A stretch of DNA of 64,000 nucleotides from Tubulanus polymorphus (lineage: Eukaryota > Nemertea > Palaeonemertea > Tubulaniformes > Tubulanidae), in contig NC_134028.1 in NCBI RefSeq assembly GCF_964204645.1, positions 25,268,153 to 25,332,152 of the forward strand, written 5' to 3'. The notes below the pieces were generated by a model that saw only the letters and a program-made list of their open reading frames with translations, did not search any database and had not been told where the DNA came from. A program made the position numbers and the translations under genes. Shown here one piece after another: positions 9,304 to 28,395 of this stretch. Position 1 is the stretch's first letter. The number at the start of each line of letters is the position of its first letter.

Positions 9304-10190
9304 ACGCCCTGTTAGCAGCGGCTTTGACGACGGAAACCGCGAAGGCCTATGATCGGTCTTGGGGTAAGCTAGTCGCGTTTGGCCAGCAGTTGGGCATCAC
9401 AATTTTGGTCCCAGTTTCAGAATATTCCATCGTCTTGTTCGTCGCACATTTGCACGAAAAGGGTTTGTCGGCCGCAGCTACTGCGTCGACATTGTCGGCA
9501 ATTTCATATTTTCACAAGATAAAAGGGGAGGCCGACCCTTGTCGATCATTTATCATTCAGAAAATGTTAGCAGGCGCGAGAAATCTATCGCGGAGTTTCG
9601 ACGTTCGTCTCCCAATTACCGCAGATGTTTTGGCCCGTTTATTTGACTGTCTTGCTGTGACGGAAAGTCTGTCCTACAACCGCCTTTTAGTGAAATCGGT
9701 TATGACCATCGCGTTTTGTGGTTATTTCCGCCTAGGGGAGCTCTTACCGAGGACACTCGCCCTAACGCAGAGTGTAGTACAGCTCGAAGACGTGGCACTC
9801 ACCGCCTTTGGTCTCCAAATAGTGCTAAAGAAGTTTAAGCACAGCGCACGCGTTGGCCCTCAGGTCATACAGGTTGATTTTTCCTCCCTTTCGACCAGGG
9901 TTACCGATGCCCGATCGACTATCACCACTTATTTACAGCGCCGAGGCCCGCGTCCAGGCCCGCTTTTTATAGACTGCAGTGGAGCTCCGTGGTTAAGGCG
10001 AGCATTCGACCGTCGCCTCGTGTGCCTGCTGGAATGGTGTAAACTGTCACCTAGGGCGTTCAAGGGTCACTCCTTCCGCATCGGCGCTGCAACCGATGCA
10101 GCATCGAGGGGAGTCCCCGACGCACAGATTAGGGCGGCTGGCCGGTGGAATTCCGAGGCCTTCCGTAAATACATAAGGATTGCGAGGTGA
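9237..10190 (+). CDS. Tyrosine recombinase (integrase) of the Ngaro element
   Basis: 317 residues, ATG start inside the end of the RNase H frame. The N-terminal half is a helical core-binding domain (SAM-like, about residues 20-120). The catalytic domain shows Arg165 in YFRLGEL, a lysine-rich LKKFKH segment near 198-202 that likely supplies the beta-hairpin Lys, His278 and Arg281 in GHSFRIGAAT, Trp304 in AGRW in the usual second His/Trp position, and Tyr312 in RKYIRI as nucleophile. All expected residues are present and the frame is intact. The enzyme would integrate a circular DNA intermediate by strand exchange at short matching sequence, consistent with the A-rich junctions of this element. 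Confidence 0.93.
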   Translation: MGRPSTYAGSPVLAASKYKPTIDALLAAALTTETAKAYDRSWGKLVAFGQQLGITILVPVSEYSIVLFVAHLHEKGLSAAATASTLSAISYFHKIKGEADPCRSFIIQKMLAGARNLSRSFDVRLPITADVLARLFDCLAVTESLSYNRLLVKSVMTIAFCGYFRLGELLPRTLALTQSVVQLEDVALTAFGLQIVLKKFKHSARVGPQVIQVDFSSLSTRVTDARSTITTYLQRRGPRPGPLFIDCSGAPWLRRAFDRRLVCLLEWCKLSPRAFKGHSFRIGAATDAASRGVPDAQIRAAGRWNSEAFRKYIRIAR

Positions 10191-10201
10191 TCGTGTGGGC
10201 T

Positions 10202-10220
10202 CAGCCACAGGTGGGTGGCT
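10202..10220 (+). other. Short hairpin just after the recombinase ORF
   Basis: Stem agccac and gtggct around aggtgg, starting 12 nt after the stop codon and just before repeat B1. It may help 3' RNA processing. Only the pairing is seen. Confidence 0.45.
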
Positions 10221-10226
10221 TTGTGG

Positions 10227-10612
10227 CATTTTTATAGCCCACTTACGATTAATCGAGGACTTTTTACTCCGAACTAGGTCAAACAGCTGGGGCGTTTGAC
10301 TTCTTAGTAATAGTGGTGTAGTTACTTGTATTCATAAATAGGTCAAACAGCAGGGGCGTTTGACCGCGTAGTATTTTTTCCGATAATTGTTTAAATCAGA
10401 AACTAGGTCAATCCAGCTGGGGCGGTTGACCTAGTTAGTTTTGTATGACTTTGTATTTCTTTGTTAGATTGATGATATTGTAATTTTGTACGTGACAGCA
10501 AATTAGGTTGTCACGTGTTTTGGTATAATTTTTCAAATAAACGTCAAGCAGCTGGGGCGCTTGGCCTTTTCCATCTAACAATTTGTTCCGACTTATTTTC
10601 TGTTGCAAAAAA
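10227..10612 (+). repeat. Split direct repeat B1
   Basis: About 385 bp, identical by eye to B2 at 10867-11251 (offset 640). It runs from catttttatagccc to the junction ctgttgc plus A run, where A2 begins. It contains four loop-conserved hairpins, another perfect 8-bp hairpin (10490-10497 with 10509-10516, acgtgaca/tgtcacgt), and a longer-range match ttgttagat/atctaacaa enclosing part of these. The B1/A2 joint is the copy of the circle junction. Confidence 0.9.
10278..10565 (+). other. Four covarying stem-loops, B1 copy
   Basis: Hairpin 1: gtcaaac 10278-10284 with gtttgac 10294-10300. Hairpin 2: ggtcaaac 10341-10348 with gtttgacc 10358-10365. Hairpin 3: an 11-bp outer stem aactaggtcaa 10401-10411 with ttgacctagtt 10426-10436, plus two inner C-G pairs and one bulged T. 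Hairpin 4: gtcaagc 10543-10549 with gcttggc 10559-10565 (one G-T pair). The loop is AGCTGGGGC in 1, 3 and 4 and AGCAGGGGC in 2. The stems differ but stay paired (AAAC/GTTT against AAGC/GCTT, for example), while the loop does not change. That pattern indicates selection for structure plus a loop-reading partner, likely at the RNA level. Function is not known to me. Confidence 0.8.
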
Positions 10613-10798
10613 CAAAAGATGTGCGAATGACCAGTTGCCCATCAGCATTTTTGCGACAGAAAATGAAGTTCTTCTCCCGGCGGGCAACATAGCACCAGCC
10701 GGTGGCGCCGCCCTCGTGCTATTAGCCAACCAGCCAATCAACGCGAAGTAAACACGTCCTTTTCAGTTCCGGAACTCAGGCGTAAAGTTTAACATTTT
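10608..10798 (+). repeat. Split direct repeat A2
   Basis: 191 bp, identical by eye to A1 and sharing its hairpin (stem 10689-10695 with 10716-10722). It begins at the A run ending B1. It is followed by a 68-bp spacer (10799-10866) before the matched part of B2. Confidence 0.9.
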
Positions 10799-10829
10799 AC
10801 CACCCTCCATCCCCTACCTGCGCCTACGG

Positions 10830-10866
10830 CATTTGTTAGCCCTCTTACGATTAATCTTTTCTAGCC
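10830..10866 (+). repeat. Partial duplication of the B start in the A2-B2 spacer
   Basis: The spacer contains ttagccctcttacgattaat, which closely repeats the B2 start tatagcccacttacgattaa 37 bp later. The left edge of B2 is therefore preceded by a diverged extra copy of its own first 37 bp, absent before B1. Confidence 0.7.
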
Positions 10867-11251
10867 CATTTTTATAGCCCACTTACGATTAATCGAGGAC
10901 TTTTTACTCCGAACTAGGTCAAACAGCTGGGGCGTTTGACTTCTTAGTAATAGTGGTGTAGTTACTTGTATTCATAAATAGGTCAAACAGCAGGGGCGTT
11001 TGACCGCGTAGTATTTTTTCCGATAATTGTTTAAATCAGAAACTAGGTCAATCCAGCTGGGGCGGTTGACCTAGTTAGTTTTGTATGACTTTGTATTTCT
11101 TTGTTAGATTGATGATATTGTAATTTTGTACGTGACAGCAAATTAGGTTGTCACGTGTTTTGGTATAATTTTTCAAATAAACGTCAAGCAGCTGGGGCGC
11201 TTGGCCTTTTCCATCTAACAATTTGTTCCGACTTATTTTCTGTTGCAAAAA
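10867..11251 (+). repeat. Split direct repeat B2, 3' end of the element
   Basis: Identical by eye to B1, carrying the same four hairpins at 10918-10940, 10981-11005, 11041-11076 and 11183-11205. It ends ctgttgc followed by five A (11247-11251), then unrelated flank beginning tacataatt. Confidence 0.9.
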
Positions 11252-12477
11252 TACATAATTAATTCAAACAATCGTCCAACCATCCTGAACCGGTGAGCGA
11301 CTGGTTGGGGACCTTAGAAATTATTCCAAAGCTATTCCAGTTCTGATGTTTTGACCTTTGAGTCAAATGAACAGTAACAAACGTAACGGTATATAGTATA
11401 TAGATATAGGTATTATAACTCAGCTAAGGCTAACTGGTTTAATGAATGCATTTTCTTTACTGAGGAGGAATGCACACAGTCATGTACATCTCAAATGTGT
11501 GGCGAATCCCAACACTTAGCGGTGAACTACTCAAATCCGGCATCGAACGGAAGCGGAAGTGAGTTGAAGCGCCGTGGAGAGATCGAGCAATTCATCTTGT
11601 TTGCGACTGTCAGCGCGAGACGCGTCCCGAATAGGACTAGGAAATACATGTAACGAGTCGGGGATTGATACGAATTTCACCTATGAATCCGTTAAGAACA
11701 TCAGGAAATATCAAAATTACGAACGGCAGGCGCCAGTGATCAGTAAGAAACATCACGAACACAGGGTCCAGTTTTACGAAAAAGCTTAAGCTTGAAACGG
11801 TTGAGATTGGCCTCATTGAAAATACAAAGTAATCAATAGACTAAATTTGAATGGAATCAGTTACCCCAGTGTCCGCGCTTATAGTTCGACTTGAATTACA
11901 ATAAGTAAATTTCCAATGTTTCTATGCCTCTAATGTGAAACCCATTACAGATTTTCCATTGGGTAACTAACCCTCATTAATAACTGCGAAGAAACGGGTC
12001 CAAGAGATTTGGGTTTAGGGTGAAGAGGTAACTGGTCGTACCTGGTCATATATATCAGCAACAACCGATAGCCGAAAGCACTCGATAACCTGTCATAAAA
12101 ACAAACCATTTCAGTGTTTGTTATTTGTTGTCGCTATCGTTGTCATTCCGACGATAATTCTATTTCTCGGCAGATGGGGAGACACTTGGAAAAACACAAC
12201 ATTCGGCGATACTAGCTTAAAAAACCAATTACCGAATGTGTCTTCTACAGATGTTTGCTCGTCTCTTTGAAGTTTTTATTGCCAATACGGAATGAACTGC
12301 TCATTTTTGCAATTTCGTGCGTGTCGTCTTATTCCGCCGCGTGGCGTGAATCGAGTTGCCAGGTAATGATGACCGCGCCGCCATCGCAAAAAAACTAACA
12401 TCTCGTCGACAAATGCAGATGCCTCGACTGAAAGCGATATTTACGGAAGCCCCTTGGTGACATACGAGATAATCTTT
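11252..12477. other. No gene seen
   Basis: Right flank of the Ngaro insertion. AT-rich, with short open frames only (for example 11574-11789) that lack recognisable domains. Confidence 0.45.
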
Positions 12478-12479
12478 TC

Positions 12480-12565
12480 ACAATTTCGACTTATTATGTC
12501 GAAATTCGACTTTAAAAGTCGAATTTCGAGTTATTTCTAATGTCGAATTTCGAGTTATTTTTATG
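12480..12565. repeat. Small inverted/direct repeat cluster
   Basis: Three or four copies of gtcgaatttcgagttatt and its inverse (ttcgactttaaaagtcgaa) occur within 85 bp. It is a locally palindromic simple repeat of unknown origin. Confidence 0.5.
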
Positions 12566-13010
12566 TCGGTGTCGGTGCGGTAACAAATTTGACTTGTAAA
12601 ATTAGCTAGAAAAAAATGAACTGATTTCGACTCAAGAGTTATGTCTAATTGTGAAACCTTGTCTAAATTTGTCAAATGTTCTGGTCCTAATAACCACACA
12701 CGCAGCCCCATTAGGTCAGTATAGTGGGTCTAATTTGCCTCGTTTTTCTCTTCGTCTTATTACTAGTCCATGGTCTAACCCATCGTGTGATCTGCTAGTG
12801 AATATTCAGACGTTTTTCGTTGGGGAAAAAAACGGAAATTATCTGCAGACTGTTTCGCAGTTGGGAGTTTCTTAGCGTTCACGTCAGTGTGATGATGTAT
12901 CGTCGGTTACAAGTTTTTAAAAACGCGAATCACCGCGTTAGCAGATCTATCACTTTAAAAGACGTCATTTAGCTCGTCTAGTTCAACTAGGCGAGGACTT
13001 TACTACCGAC

Positions 13011-13118
13011 TGTGGCAATCGAGGATTCCGCTTGTGGCAAGCGAGCATCCATCACCAGGGTTCGCGAGAGTGCATTCGGACAACGATGCCGGATTCCTTC
13101 TCAGATTCAACCAAAGTC
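13011..13118 (+). repeat. Dispersed repeat family copy
   Basis: Contains tgtggcaatcgaggattcc, cttgtggcaagcgagcatcc, then acgatgccggattc followed by ctcagattcaa. The copy at 39134-39225 matches it closely throughout, and shorter matches occur at other sites in the window. Non-coding. Confidence 0.65.
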
Positions 13119-16100
13119 GATCTTTAGTGGCTATCTTTACACATCTCATAGAATTTGAGAAATCATCGAGGTAAAAAGATCAGCGTTGATGCGCGTTTGA
13201 ATTTCGCCTTTCGTCGTTTTAAACTTGGTTTCCAGAGGCTAACCGTTTGATTGTTTATTTTATCTCACGACGGCACCACGGCCTTTGTAATAATTGCCCG
13301 CGCACTGAAAGCAGTCAACGGGACTCGAAACCTGCTCAGCACTGGGCCTTATCCCACTTAGCTCCTGAAGCTGTTCTAAGAATTCATGATTCGATCTGTC
13401 AACCCAGACGACCGCTGAGGCGGGTGAGACACGATTGGCCATACGCCCAACCAATGTAACCGCGCCGGACAGACTGACCATGCACGGCGTATATCAGTCA
13501 CACGTTCCAGTTGTTGCTGCGCATTTCGATTTCGTATCGATATAAACTAATTGCGTTAATTATTTAATTTATGACGCAATCTTCCCCGCGCGTAAATTAC
13601 TGTCAACTATTTGTGATTGAATAGCAATAACGAGACTCGGAAGTATTGCCTTGACGCTACTACATACAGCAAACAGCAGGAAACAGTTTGTCCTTGCCAT
13701 TCAGGGCACGTAACTCTCGTTCAAATTGCCGACACAGTCTGAAGAGAGAAGCGGCGATCTGTGTGTGTGTGTGTGTGTGTTGTGTACAGCCCGATCAAGC
13801 GTTCTGTTCGCATCTTTGAATTTTAGAAAAATGTCTCCCAACATACGCCTGAATATGGCACTCGTAGTGCGTCATTTCCGTGGTTATAATTACTCATTTG
13901 CGATTGATTTCACGCGATGTAACCTAACACACACTGTTGTGTCGTACATAACGGTTTGCTACTAAAAAGACGTTGCCCCGACACACTTTCAATTCATCGT
14001 GAACGAACCCTTATTCCGTGGTTCGCATAAAAGTACCAGATCTGTTCTCTTTGTTAAGTGGCGATACAACACGATAAGTGCGGTCTACATGTGTCAGATC
14101 CCGGTAGGGTGGACACCTCATTATTACGTCATCATCGTCATTTTCTTGGTTATAGGTCTACGTGGTGACCAAGCCATGACTGTGTTATAAAACTTGCTTT
14201 TATACCTCCATAAAAACTATGAACGCTTTGATAGTTTTCGTGTGATTTTCATTAGAATGAATCAAGAATATATTGATTAAAAAAGATCGCATATACATAT
14301 ACGGATACACGAATTTGTTGGTGTAGTAAGATAAAGACGCCAGGGATATTGTGTCGTCACGTGAAAAAAGACACAAGGCTTCACGACGTCTTCGTATATC
14401 TACGCCGTGGTTGGTTCATGATTTGCCGCTTGTCGCTTAATGTCGTGTCTGACGCTGAGCGCTGAGTATCAAATATCCCTCGTTGACTTGTTGACTATCG
14501 GTTGAGTACAAATTGCCGCATCCTAAACATGCATTTATTGACATACAACTGCCGCATAAAAACATCTTAACACCCGGGGTCCACAGTGCAGCGTCTTCAA
14601 CGCGCCGTTAATTGTTTGAGGAAGGACAGGTCGGTAAGAAAACCGATCGTCTCCAGTCCATACGTTCGGGTTCCCTCGGCTGCGATGTTTCGCGTAAAAT
14701 ATGATCTAATCAACTCATCCTCGACAATAGGCCGCGAAATTATCGTCCATTTCAGATATTGGCTCGGGGAGATTTTATGTCGCATACTTACCATTTCTTG
14801 TATTTACGCATTAAGTGTAAATTTCGTATTCGGTCGGCGTGTAGAGAACGTCTACCCGGGGAATTGTTTCGAGCCCTTGATAAGTACCGCGTACGATACC
14901 AATCTATAGAGTGATTATTTTTTGATATAGTAACTTCCCGCCAGGGCTATCGACGCCGCGAATGACCGACGTTGTTTATGCCCGCGGTGGAGACCGGCGA
15001 AGACGGCTTATGACGGAGATTGGTCGTATCGGCTTTAAAAGCTATCGATCGCTCTCGGGCTCGAGAAACAGATCGTGATGAGATTTAGTCGAAGAGCTAC
15101 AACAGCGGAATCGACCTGTGGCATGTGTTTGTTACAACTATCTAACGTACAAACGATTCGTCGACCCTGTGAAGTGCTTACACCTGTGATTTGATCAGTC
15201 TTTTTATCGGCTTTAACTGGCGATCATTTCTCGCTGATTTGAATTCATCGCTAGTAGTTTTTTGTCGGAAATGTGTTCGCCTTTTATTCAGTGACCATTT
15301 GCTGTTCAGGTGAAGTCTGATCTGAATCCAGGGTAACAATAGCCGTGTCGTGTTCGTTTGGCAGACTCCATCTGCCGATCATTTCTTCAATATAGAGGTT
15401 CACATCCAAAGGGCGTTGTATAGGGCCGCAACGGGGACCATGGGCCCTGGCCCAAGCAAACGATTTCGAAACCCCGTACGCCAACAAAATGAGTGACACG
15501 TTGCCGATTGCAGCAAATTACCGGCCTTCACTTCACATATCATTTACTCCTCTAGAACAGATAGTTCGCTTTAAAAACTAGCTTTTATCAAAATCAATTG
15601 AAAGTACACCCGCCATCGGACGAAATGACGTTCTGCAATTCATCCTATACCAATGAATTTCAGTAACTATGGTCGAATTTTAGAAGAAGTAAGAACTTTC
15701 GTAAGACATCTCCTAACGCAATATTCAAACAATAAATTACATCTTATTGTCTACGTGTAGATTATTCTATTGGGTTATTGTATTTGACAAGATAGTTAGC
15801 TTAAAGTAGATGATGATCACTGATTGTAAATTTCACCTATTGTCAAAAAAGTTATCCGACCACTCATACTTGACGGCCAATATGACGTTAACAGTCCGAA
15901 GTGACCTATGTTGAACCCTGTATCAGGGAGAATGAGAAAGTCATTGATCGGGAATATGGAAAAAAGGACCATCATTTCTCTCAATATAGAGACAGTTATA
16001 ATGAGAAATTGATGTTCGCAGCTAAATGAGGCGTCTCATAATTTAGTTCCAATAAAAAGGTCTTTTCTCAGCGCGTTTTACCGATTCGGACTCTGTAAGC

Positions 16101-16907
16101 AAACGACGTCTCGACTGTGCTGTCGTCAAATAATATCTACGACCTGGGAAAGTAGTTTCTTCCTGTTACTGGCGTTCTGCGCTGATAGTTGATCCGGTTC
16201 GTTAGAAAGCGTGCAGCTTTTCAGTCGAGCCCCATCCACGTCAGGACTGCCGTGATATAGTGCGTAACTCGATATACCAAAACCGTTAACGGCCTGACAA
16301 ATAAATAGTAAGGCGCCTTGTTTTTACTCTAAAGATATGTGTACGATGTATATGTATATAAATCGACACGTCGACACGTCGACAGTCGACATATAATTCA
16401 ATTCGAAAACGTACGCGCTTTAATTCGAAGGAAAATGTATGATGCTTGAGAAGTAACGCTTTTCACTTGCGTTCAATGATACTCAATAGCTTGAAAAAGT
16501 CACTCGGAATAAAACTGTTCGCTACTTGGAGTAAAAGGCTCTCATTGTACATTTACGAATGAATCTTGATAAAATGTACATTAAGAGCTTGATATTTATG
16601 GAATTTGCACGATGTACATATGATTTAGAAGAGGGCGTTCCAAGCAATTCGGTAATTCGGTTTTTTTTTCACCGGGCCTATTAGCTAGATTTTTTATTCA
16701 ATTCTAACCTCGTATTCTAAACTTCGATAGTAGTTATAAAATGGAAATTCATGGAATTGTCTTTTAATCTTTCTCGATCAAAATTGCGACTGTCATTGCG
16801 TAAAGAATTGTGTTAAAATACCACTCGAATATATCACATTAATAATTCGAACCTTCAGACTTAATTGTGCTGATCAATAATATTTTATGTCATAACCCAT
16901 TTCCATA
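13119..16907. other. Gene-free stretch with small simple repeats
   Basis: A (GT)n run lies at 13760-13781 and a short cgacacgt duplication at 16362-16388. The longest open frame (14586-14909, 107 codons, GTG start) has no recognisable domain. No splice-bounded exon could be supported. Confidence 0.45.
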
Positions 16908-16982
16908 GTTGAGTCTAGAATTGAAATTAGTTCATTTTCAATGTTCTAACTCTCAAATTTGAAACGAGAGTGGAACTGGATT
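16908..16982. repeat. Fragment of a foldback family
   Basis: Contains attagttcattttcaatgtt and ends ggaactggattctg. It resembles the interior and right end of the complete element at 35595-35706. Confidence 0.4.
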
Positions 16983-17414
16983 CTGATTTTAGTTCGTTTT
17001 TATTTGCGCAATGTGGCGATGAAGCTGCAGCCAAGACATTTATTGCGTTCAGTGTTTCGATTTATATTATCATAATCAAACTCTGGTGAAAATGTCACAT
17101 TTCTGGTGTTTGTAGTTCATCGTCAATTAGAAATATCTCAGGTGAAGTCCTGAACACAAGTGTGTTGTTGATGATCAGTTTTTGAAAGGGTGCCGATAAA
17201 ATGTCTAATATCTGGTAGAGTATATACATGAACGCGTGGAAAATGTGGACGATCACCTTTTGGAAGACTGCTGATAAAATGTCTGATCCCAATATCCCGA
17301 ATATACGTGAAGCATAGACGATCAGAATTTGGAAGAATGTCGATACAATCGTCCCGTGGGTTGCAGGTTACATGCTGAAGACATTTGCCTTTTATTTTCT
17401 CAAAACACGAATAC

Positions 17415-19061
<1,647 letters not shown>

Positions 19062-19116
19062 AGACCGAGTAACTACTAGCGATCCTGGTGGATCCTCGCT
19101 TGCCACAGTAGCATCG
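19062..19116 (-). repeat. Dispersed repeat family copy, inverted
   Basis: Contains aactactagcgatcctggtg and gatcctcgcttgccacagta, the reverse complement of the family core seen at 13011 and 39134. Confidence 0.55.
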
Positions 19117-19669
19117 AAAGTTCTCCGTCAGTCGCGTTGTCTCTTGAATCTCGGCCGCTTAGAACAAAAAGTGAAAATGATCACCGCTATTTAACTATTA
19201 ATAGCACGCAGTTCATTTATTCGTTTCGAGCGACACTCTACGACCTGTCAACAACAGCGATGGAAAGTGACCTTGAAAATAAAGCGGGGATATTCATGAT
19301 AGATTTCCATGGATTTCGTGTCTGAAGTCGGAAACATAATTTCAATCATCAGCAGCAAACGATTCTCTCTGTTGGGTTGAAGTGGCGCTCTTTACGGCGA
19401 CAAAAATGTCGGTTAAGCACATTTAGAAAATTAATTCAGATTAATTGACAGCATCGTAAACGGATTTCAGATTGATTTGCCATATTATATATTTAAACTA
19501 ACAAGTCGATTGCGGTATCTAACACGTCACTTCACAAGTCAATTCGCTATCCCGAATGAAATCGTTTTCCTAATTACCGAAATGTCAGTCACGGTCGTTC
19601 CTGTAGTTTCTTGATAATCAAAAGTATAGTAAGAATTAGTCTTCGGGTTTCAGAACATAGCGCGGCCGG

Positions 19670-19795
19670 TGATGTAAGGTGCCCCATCTTACCGTAGCAG
19701 GGATTCGAAGCTCTGCGACGTTTTTGACCGTGCTATCGGCGATCTCCTACTACGCCATCAGGTTCGAATATCTGCCTAGACGGGATGAGTTGTCC
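19670..19795. repeat. tRNA-like inverted repeat fragment
   Basis: gtagcagggattcgaagctc at about 19694 and gccatcaggttcgaatatct near 19752 face each other, each with a Pol III B-box-like ttcga core. It resembles a shortened, diverged version of the element at 2561-2902. Confidence 0.4.
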
Positions 19796-20279
19796 ATTCG
19801 CACCGGGAACAGTAGCGGTTCAGCTTATTTCCATCCTAGCAAATTAAGAACAATCATTCTGATCTTAACATCTATGACTAGTTTCGGAGTAGGCTTAGTT
19901 AGATTCGTTTTTAGTTTAGATTTGTTTTAGTGTTGTGTAGAAACTTATATTGTTTTAACTGGAAGCTCATCTATTGTTGTCCTCTTCAAAGGAACCAACA
20001 GCAGCTAATCCGAAAATTCAACAGCAAAACTCTTACCAGGTTTGAGATCGTTGTTCGTATAGCATGTAACCCTCTATATTGTTCTTGCTATATCTTCCAA
20101 GACAATTCTTACGCACGCGGCTCACATAGCTTGAGCACTTCGTGGAGTACTTTCACGGTGAAGTACTTTTTATCAAAGTAATCGTCGAAACGAAATCATA
20201 TCTCGAAGAAGTAACATGTAAGTTGTAACACGTGTGTTTTACGTGTTCAAAACCCGATGATGAGAAACAGTGAGATATA

Positions 20280-25364
<5,085 letters not shown>

Positions 25365-25510
25365 CTTAGACCAAGTTGCACAGTCGCGACCATGTCCAAA
25401 ATTGTATCAAATCTTTAAGCTTTTCGCAAGTTCGTACAATGGCTATCCATCTAACCTGGTCTTAAATCTATGATAAATCTAAGATTATCCCGACTGTGCA
25501 ACTTGACCCT
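25365..25510. mobile_element. Foldback element, cagtcgcgac/gtcgactg type
   Basis: Terminal inverted repeats: left ccaagttgcacagtcgcgac, and right ending gactgtgcaacttgaccctg. The interior is AT-rich with inverted ctggtcttaaat/aagctt blocks. It belongs with the element at 34966-35100, which has the same ends. It is non-coding and would depend on an external transposase. Confidence 0.6.
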
Positions 25511-26134
25511 GATTATATTTTGTTGTTTTATGTATGGCCCCAGTCCCTAGCACCGGTTGGTAAAGGCAACTATGGCGCCACGAGCAGGAAGGACCTCAAT
25601 AATGCCAATGAAAAAGAGACACTATTTCACTTGTCGAATATTTTGTTATTCTCTGCAAATAGTGATTGCATTCTCTCTCACTAATAACGATCGACGATAG
25701 CGATACCGAGTACAATATCTATTTTAAGCATTCACGTGAAGTGCTCGTTGAAACAGTCAACGTTAAGCAGTATTTATCCCTTCAGATTTCGAATATATAT
25801 TGTATATTGTACAGACAATATAGCGTAGCTGATCATATGGCAAATGTGTGTTGATTCGGTGCGTGTGGGTGACAGGGAATGCCAACGCTGTTTAAGAAAT
25901 ATTTCAAGCCTCACCTTTTTTTGAAAGAAACAATGTATTTGATTAGATAGTGTCGTTTGTTCAATCAATTTCTATCAAATTATTTGGTCATTGTTTTGAA
26001 CTGAATTGAAAGTGTGATCCCGTATCATATTTGATACTAATACTAGCGCTCTATAATGATTACCGTTGTAATTAATACGCTATATGGGAAAAAAATTAAT
26101 TGTCATTATTAGACTTCTAGTAGTAGCGGTATTA

Positions 26135-28221
<2,087 letters not shown>

Positions 28222-28262
28222 TCGGGCGAGATTCCGCGAAAATCCACGAGGTTCGCTAGTAG
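28222..28262 (+). repeat. Dispersed repeat family fragment
   Basis: gattccgcgaaaatccacga followed by ggttcgctagtagttt matches the right part of the family core (gattcc, gatccaycagg, ttcgctagtagtt). Confidence 0.4.
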
Positions 28263-28329
28263 TTTCTCGGTCGTTTGAATAACGCTTTAGAATAGGGATA
28301 CTCGTAAAGTTCGTAGTCACACAGAGGAA

Positions 28330-28395
28330 CACTTCTCGTGTTTCAGTGTTTCAGTGTCTCCCTGCGTCGTGCGCGTTGGGCTTAACTTCGGCTCC
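28330..28395 (+). repeat. End fragment of a foldback family
   Basis: gtgtttcagtgtttcagtgt followed by tgcgcgttgggcttaa resembles the right end of the element at 32048-32275 (tttcagtg repeats, then cgtgcgttggactt). Confidence 0.4.

Larger units (their letters stand above)
4561..11251 (+). mobile_element. Ngaro-type tyrosine-recombinase retrotransposon
   Basis: A 6.7-kb element with the split direct repeat order A1 (4561-4751) - ORFs - B1 (10227-10612) - A2 (10608-10798) - B2 (10867-11251). It encodes Gag, RT/RNase H and a tyrosine recombinase instead of a DDE integrase. It has no methyltransferase domain after RNase H. Split repeats plus the lack of that domain point to Ngaro rather than DIRS1 or PAT. 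As known for the order, replication would pass through circular DNA that the recombinase integrates without target duplication. The edges agree: the left end, right end and inner B1/A2 junction all share a run of five or six A. The repeats look identical by eye, so the copy is young. The only evident defect is a single frame change in RT at 8245-8251. An SGNH hydrolase ORF precedes Gag, as an accessory gene reported for some Ngaro elements. Confidence 0.92.
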
